48,281 nucleotides of DNA, from positions 1 to 48,281 of the forward strand of contig JAPHEF010000009.1 of NCBI GenBank assembly GCA_029259535.1. The letters run 5' to 3'. The notes under the pieces were generated by a model. It searched no databases and had not been told where the DNA came from. It saw only the letters and a program-made list of their open reading frames with translations. The stretch comes from Alkanophaga liquidiphilum (lineage in GTDB: Archaea; Halobacteriota; Syntropharchaeia; Alkanophagales; B39-G2). A program made the position numbers and the translations under genes. Of the stretch, positions 46,266 through 48,281 are shown in pieces (within the stretch, counting starts at the first letter, position 1; every line of letters starts with the position of its first letter).

Positions 46266-47968
46266 TCTATCTTCAGCCTCCGCAGCGTCTTCTCAGGATT
46301 CGCATGATACGCATGCACTACGGAGATGAAGTCCTCAGGACTCACGCCCGTCTTGACCATGTATTCGAGCAGTGCCTTCCGCCGCCTGAACTCCTCTTCA
46401 AGCTGGTCCTCGGTCCACGCTCTGAACCTCGCTATGTCCCTAAGGCATTTGGATGCCGAAAGACTTGGCAGCATGAAGAAGAAACTGTCGGTGAGCGGGT
46501 CCCAACTGAAGATAGTCTGCGTTTTTATGTTCCTCGTCGTCGGATCGATTTCGAGAATCTCCACGATTTCGAGGTTTCTGCGGACGCGGCGCCCGCCGAC
46601 GAAGGTCTGCGCCTGCACGCTCACAATGTCAAGCGCCTCAATCATCGAGCGCGGCACGCTCAGCGGCGGGTATTCGAGACGGTGAATGGCAGCATCCACG
46701 GAGTCGGCGTGGAACGTCGAGAACGTCGTGTGTCCCGTGCTCATCGCCTGAAATAGCGTCTGCGCCTCTCTGCCTCTAACCTCGCCGACGAGGATGTATT
46801 CCGGACGCTGTCTTAACGCCGCCTTCAGCAGGTCATACATGTCTATCTTACCACGCTCCTGCGCCATGAAAACGTCTCTCGTGACCGCCGGTATCCAGTT
46901 CGGGTGCGGCAGTTTCACTTCTCTCGTGTCTTCGATTGTGACGATTTTCGCATTCATCGGGATGAACAGCGAGACGGCGTTCAAGGACGTCGTCTTCCCG
47001 GAGGCGGTGCCGCCGACGAAGAGCATGCTTTTATTGCTCTCGGCGCACATCCAGAGATAGACCATGGACTCCAGCGAGAAGGTCTTCCAGCGTATCAAAT
47101 CCACAGGTGTTATCAGAATCTCCTTAAAGCGGCGAATCGTGAAAGTGCTGCCTCTCGTCGTGACGTCCATGCCGAGAGTGAGCTGCGCACGAGAACCGTC
47201 TTCGAGAGCGAGGTCCACCATCGGGTCCGACGTCGAGATGTGCTTGCCGCCACGCTGCGCCAGCTTTATCACGAAAGAATCCAGTTCTCGCCTGTTAAAC
47301 TTTATGTTCGTGCGGATGTTCCCGTATTCCCAGTGGTAGATGAAGACGGGCGTGTCCCAGCCGTCGCAAGAAATATCCTCGACGTAGGGGTCGTTCATGA
47401 GAACATCTATTTTGCTGAATCGCAGGAAATCCCTCATTATATAATACACAATCTTGCGATATGTCGTGTTCTCAAGTTCGATGTCGTAGTCGTGGAGTAC
47501 CTCGTCTATTTTGTTCTTTAGGATTTCTTCCTTATTCTCGCCCTCGATTTTTGTGAAGAGCAAGGCATTCTTGACCTTCTCTTTTATCTCTGCAAGCAGG
47601 AACTCCTCAAGCGGGCTCAGCTCCGGCTCCACAACATAATACAAATAATCGTCCTTCTCCTCGTTATACAGAATGACCACGAAGGAATACGGCTCGTTAA
47701 CCCAGTATCTTTCAACCTCTTCATAGCCGGGGATGCCTTTAAAGCTACAAAGCTCTTCGCCTAATTTGTGTTCAAGCCTATCAAGTACAACATCCAAATC
47801 ATCAACAACCTCAGAAAGCTCTGCCCTCACAGCCTCACTCAGAATATTCAGTTTTCGTTCTAACTCTAAATCTAAACCGTCTCCCAGCTCTTCTTGCAGT
47901 ATAATCCCTTGAAGTCCCACTGTATCATTGTTTTCATTACGACGCTTCGCCGTCTCATGGAGAGCCAT
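46259..47968 (-). CDS. tadA: Type II secretion/type IV pilus assembly ATPase (TadA/GspE/ArlI-like)
   Basis: 569 residues from the ATG at 47968, with GGGGTGGT 3-4 nt upstream; a GTG at 47983 is possible. The N-terminal third is a helical adaptor. Walker A (FVGGTASGKTTSLNAV), an Asp box (VTIEDTREVKLPHP), Walker B (PEYILVGEVRGREA) and His box (STGHTTFSTFHADS) are all intact. It is a hexameric motor that extends or retracts pilus-like filaments. Order is ATPase, TadC, FlaH-like, which resembles arlI/arlJ/arlH without the archaellum stator and filament genes, so an adhesive pilus or a minimal secretion system is likelier than an archaellum. Confidence 0.92.
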   Translation of the reverse strand: MALHETAKRRNENNDTVGLQGIILQEELGDGLDLELERKLNILSEAVRAELSEVVDDLDVVLDRLEHKLGEELCSFKGIPGYEEVERYWVNEPYSFVVILYNEEKDDYLYYVVEPELSPLEEFLLAEIKEKVKNALLFTKIEGENKEEILKNKIDEVLHDYDIELENTTYRKIVYYIMRDFLRFSKIDVLMNDPYVEDISCDGWDTPVFIYHWEYGNIRTNIKFNRRELDSFVIKLAQRGGKHISTSDPMVDLALEDGSRAQLTLGMDVTTRGSTFTIRRFKEILITPVDLIRWKTFSLESMVYLWMCAESNKSMLFVGGTASGKTTSLNAVSLFIPMNAKIVTIEDTREVKLPHPNWIPAVTRDVFMAQERGKIDMYDLLKAALRQRPEYILVGEVRGREAQTLFQAMSTGHTTFSTFHADSVDAAIHRLEYPPLSVPRSMIEALDIVSVQAQTFVGGRRVRRNLEIVEILEIDPTTRNIKTQTIFSWDPLTDSFFFMLPSLSASKCLRDIARFRAWTEDQLEEEFRRRKALLEYMVKTGVSPEDFISVVHAYHANPEKTLRRLKIEW

Positions 47969-48022
47969 GACACCACCCCTCACGCACCACTCCGCTCGCC
48001 AGAAGGCACATGCTTCAAATTC

Positions 48023-48034
48023 AGCTATAAATTC
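48023..48034 (-). promoter_or_regulatory. TATA box of the pilus motor operon
   Basis: GAATTTATAGC on the minus strand. Transcription would start near 48003, giving a 35-nt leader. Confidence 0.5.
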
Positions 48035-48176
48035 ATGAATTGAGAAATAAACTTTTTTGGATATGGGGCAGTTGTTTAAAGTGATTTGAAAAGGAATTTT
48101 CGGTTATTTAAATTATTATGCGAATATCTGAAATTTTAGATATGACATCCTGTAACGCTGTTTAAAGCCGAAAAGA

Positions 48177-48248
48177 AGCCCCAGCCGGGACTCGAACCCG
48201 GGTCTTGGGCTCCGCAGGCCCAAGGGATATCCACTACCACACTGGGGC
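48177..48248 (-). tRNA. tRNA-Arg (anticodon GCG)
   Basis: Acceptor GCCCCAG (48242-48248) pairs with CTGGGGC (48178-48184). The anticodon stem is TGGGC/GCCCA with loop CTGCGGA, anticodon GCG, and the T-arm is CCGGG-TTCGAGT-CCCGG. The D-arm GGTAGTGGAT with A at position 20 is an arginine feature. No CCA is encoded, and the discriminator base reads T, which is unusual. No intron. Confidence 0.85.
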
Positions 48249-48281
48249 GATTTTCTCGTAAAGCAGCCGCATTGCCTCCCG

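Noticed and set aside
48234..48281. C-terminus of another minus-strand gene (reads REAMRLLYEKIAPVW then TAG)
   Set aside because: Only 15 codons are visible and the stop lies 15 nt inside the tRNA-Arg gene. It is possible but not supportable from this window.
1..48281. CRISPR arrays, rRNA genes, prophage
   Set aside because: No regularly spaced repeats, no rRNA-like sequence, and no phage structural or integrase genes were seen.

Overview
The window looks like a chromosomal piece of a methane-cycling archaeon of the Methanosarcina/ANME/Syntrophoarchaeum side of the tree (Halobacteriota). The archaeal assignment rests on an archaeal membrane-anchored LonB protease, CDP-archaeol synthase, an IF5B-type initiation factor, a GHMP-type shikimate kinase, A-type ATP synthase subunits, an intron-containing tRNA-Leu and TATA-type promoters. 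The C1-metabolism assignment rests on a methanofuran gene (mfnB), a five-subunit CODH/ACS operon, and HdrA/HdrD-type genes. An ANME-1-like lineage is my favoured guess, but no mcr or 16S gene is present to prove it.

Layout. 1-1467 (minus): start of a secreted protein, and a ferredoxin-radical SAM fusion. 1630-9647 (plus): a redox cluster made of an HdrCB (HdrD-like) protein, a large NfnB/GltD-like flavoprotein fused to a second HdrCB module, a short HdrA, a long HdrA, and a ferredoxin-containing DUF362 protein. 9707-12395 (plus): lonB and mfnB. 12444-13497 (minus): remains of an exporter, an ABC ATPase lacking its Walker B segment plus a truncated exported-protein gene. 13535-15041 (plus): a promoter, a candidate structured RNA leader, a DUF6125-like gene and a second DUF362 gene. 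15086-20425 (minus): MoxR/vWA chelatase-like protein, moaA, creatininase-family (possibly ArfB), cob(I)alamin adenosyltransferase, MTA phosphorylase. 20494-22862 (plus): DUF429, rpiA, mscS. 22919-24171 (minus): siroheme dehydrogenase and carS. 24256-25940 (plus): ATP synthase K, a small membrane protein, and subunit C. 25954-28998 (minus): infB, chorismate mutase, shikimate kinase. 29405-39878 (minus): a CODH/ACS operon led by a methyltransferase-type corrinoid protein and a RACo-like corrinoid activase, then cdhA, B, C, an undocumented 52-residue peptide, cdhD and cdhE. 40009-42146: hypE and a membrane-anchored beta-sandwich protein. 42238-43433: a decayed IS605/IS1341-type tnpB. 43603-48248: tRNA-Leu(CAA) with a 14-nt intron, a type IV pilus/T2SS-like motor (ATPase, double TadC, FlaH-like protein), and tRNA-Arg(GCG).

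How it fits together. The Hdr cluster has the parts of a soluble flavin-based electron-transfer complex linking a pyridine nucleotide or other donor (GltD/NfnB module) to ferredoxin and a disulfide-type CCG site. The two HdrA proteins each lack what the other has, so they probably act as a pair. The CODH/ACS operon makes or cleaves acetyl-CoA. The linked corrinoid protein and activase suggest that a second methyl-carrying corrinoid protein exchanges with the CdhDE corrinoid protein, or that the activase repairs CdhDE. The cob(I)alamin adenosyltransferase and siroheme dehydrogenase supply corrinoid and tetrapyrrole cofactors.

Most observations of special interest are in the CODH/ACS operon (stand-alone CdhD-N-like peptide, extra Fe-S domain on CdhD, tail on CdhC), the complementary HdrA pair, and the structured RNA leader near 13.6 kb.
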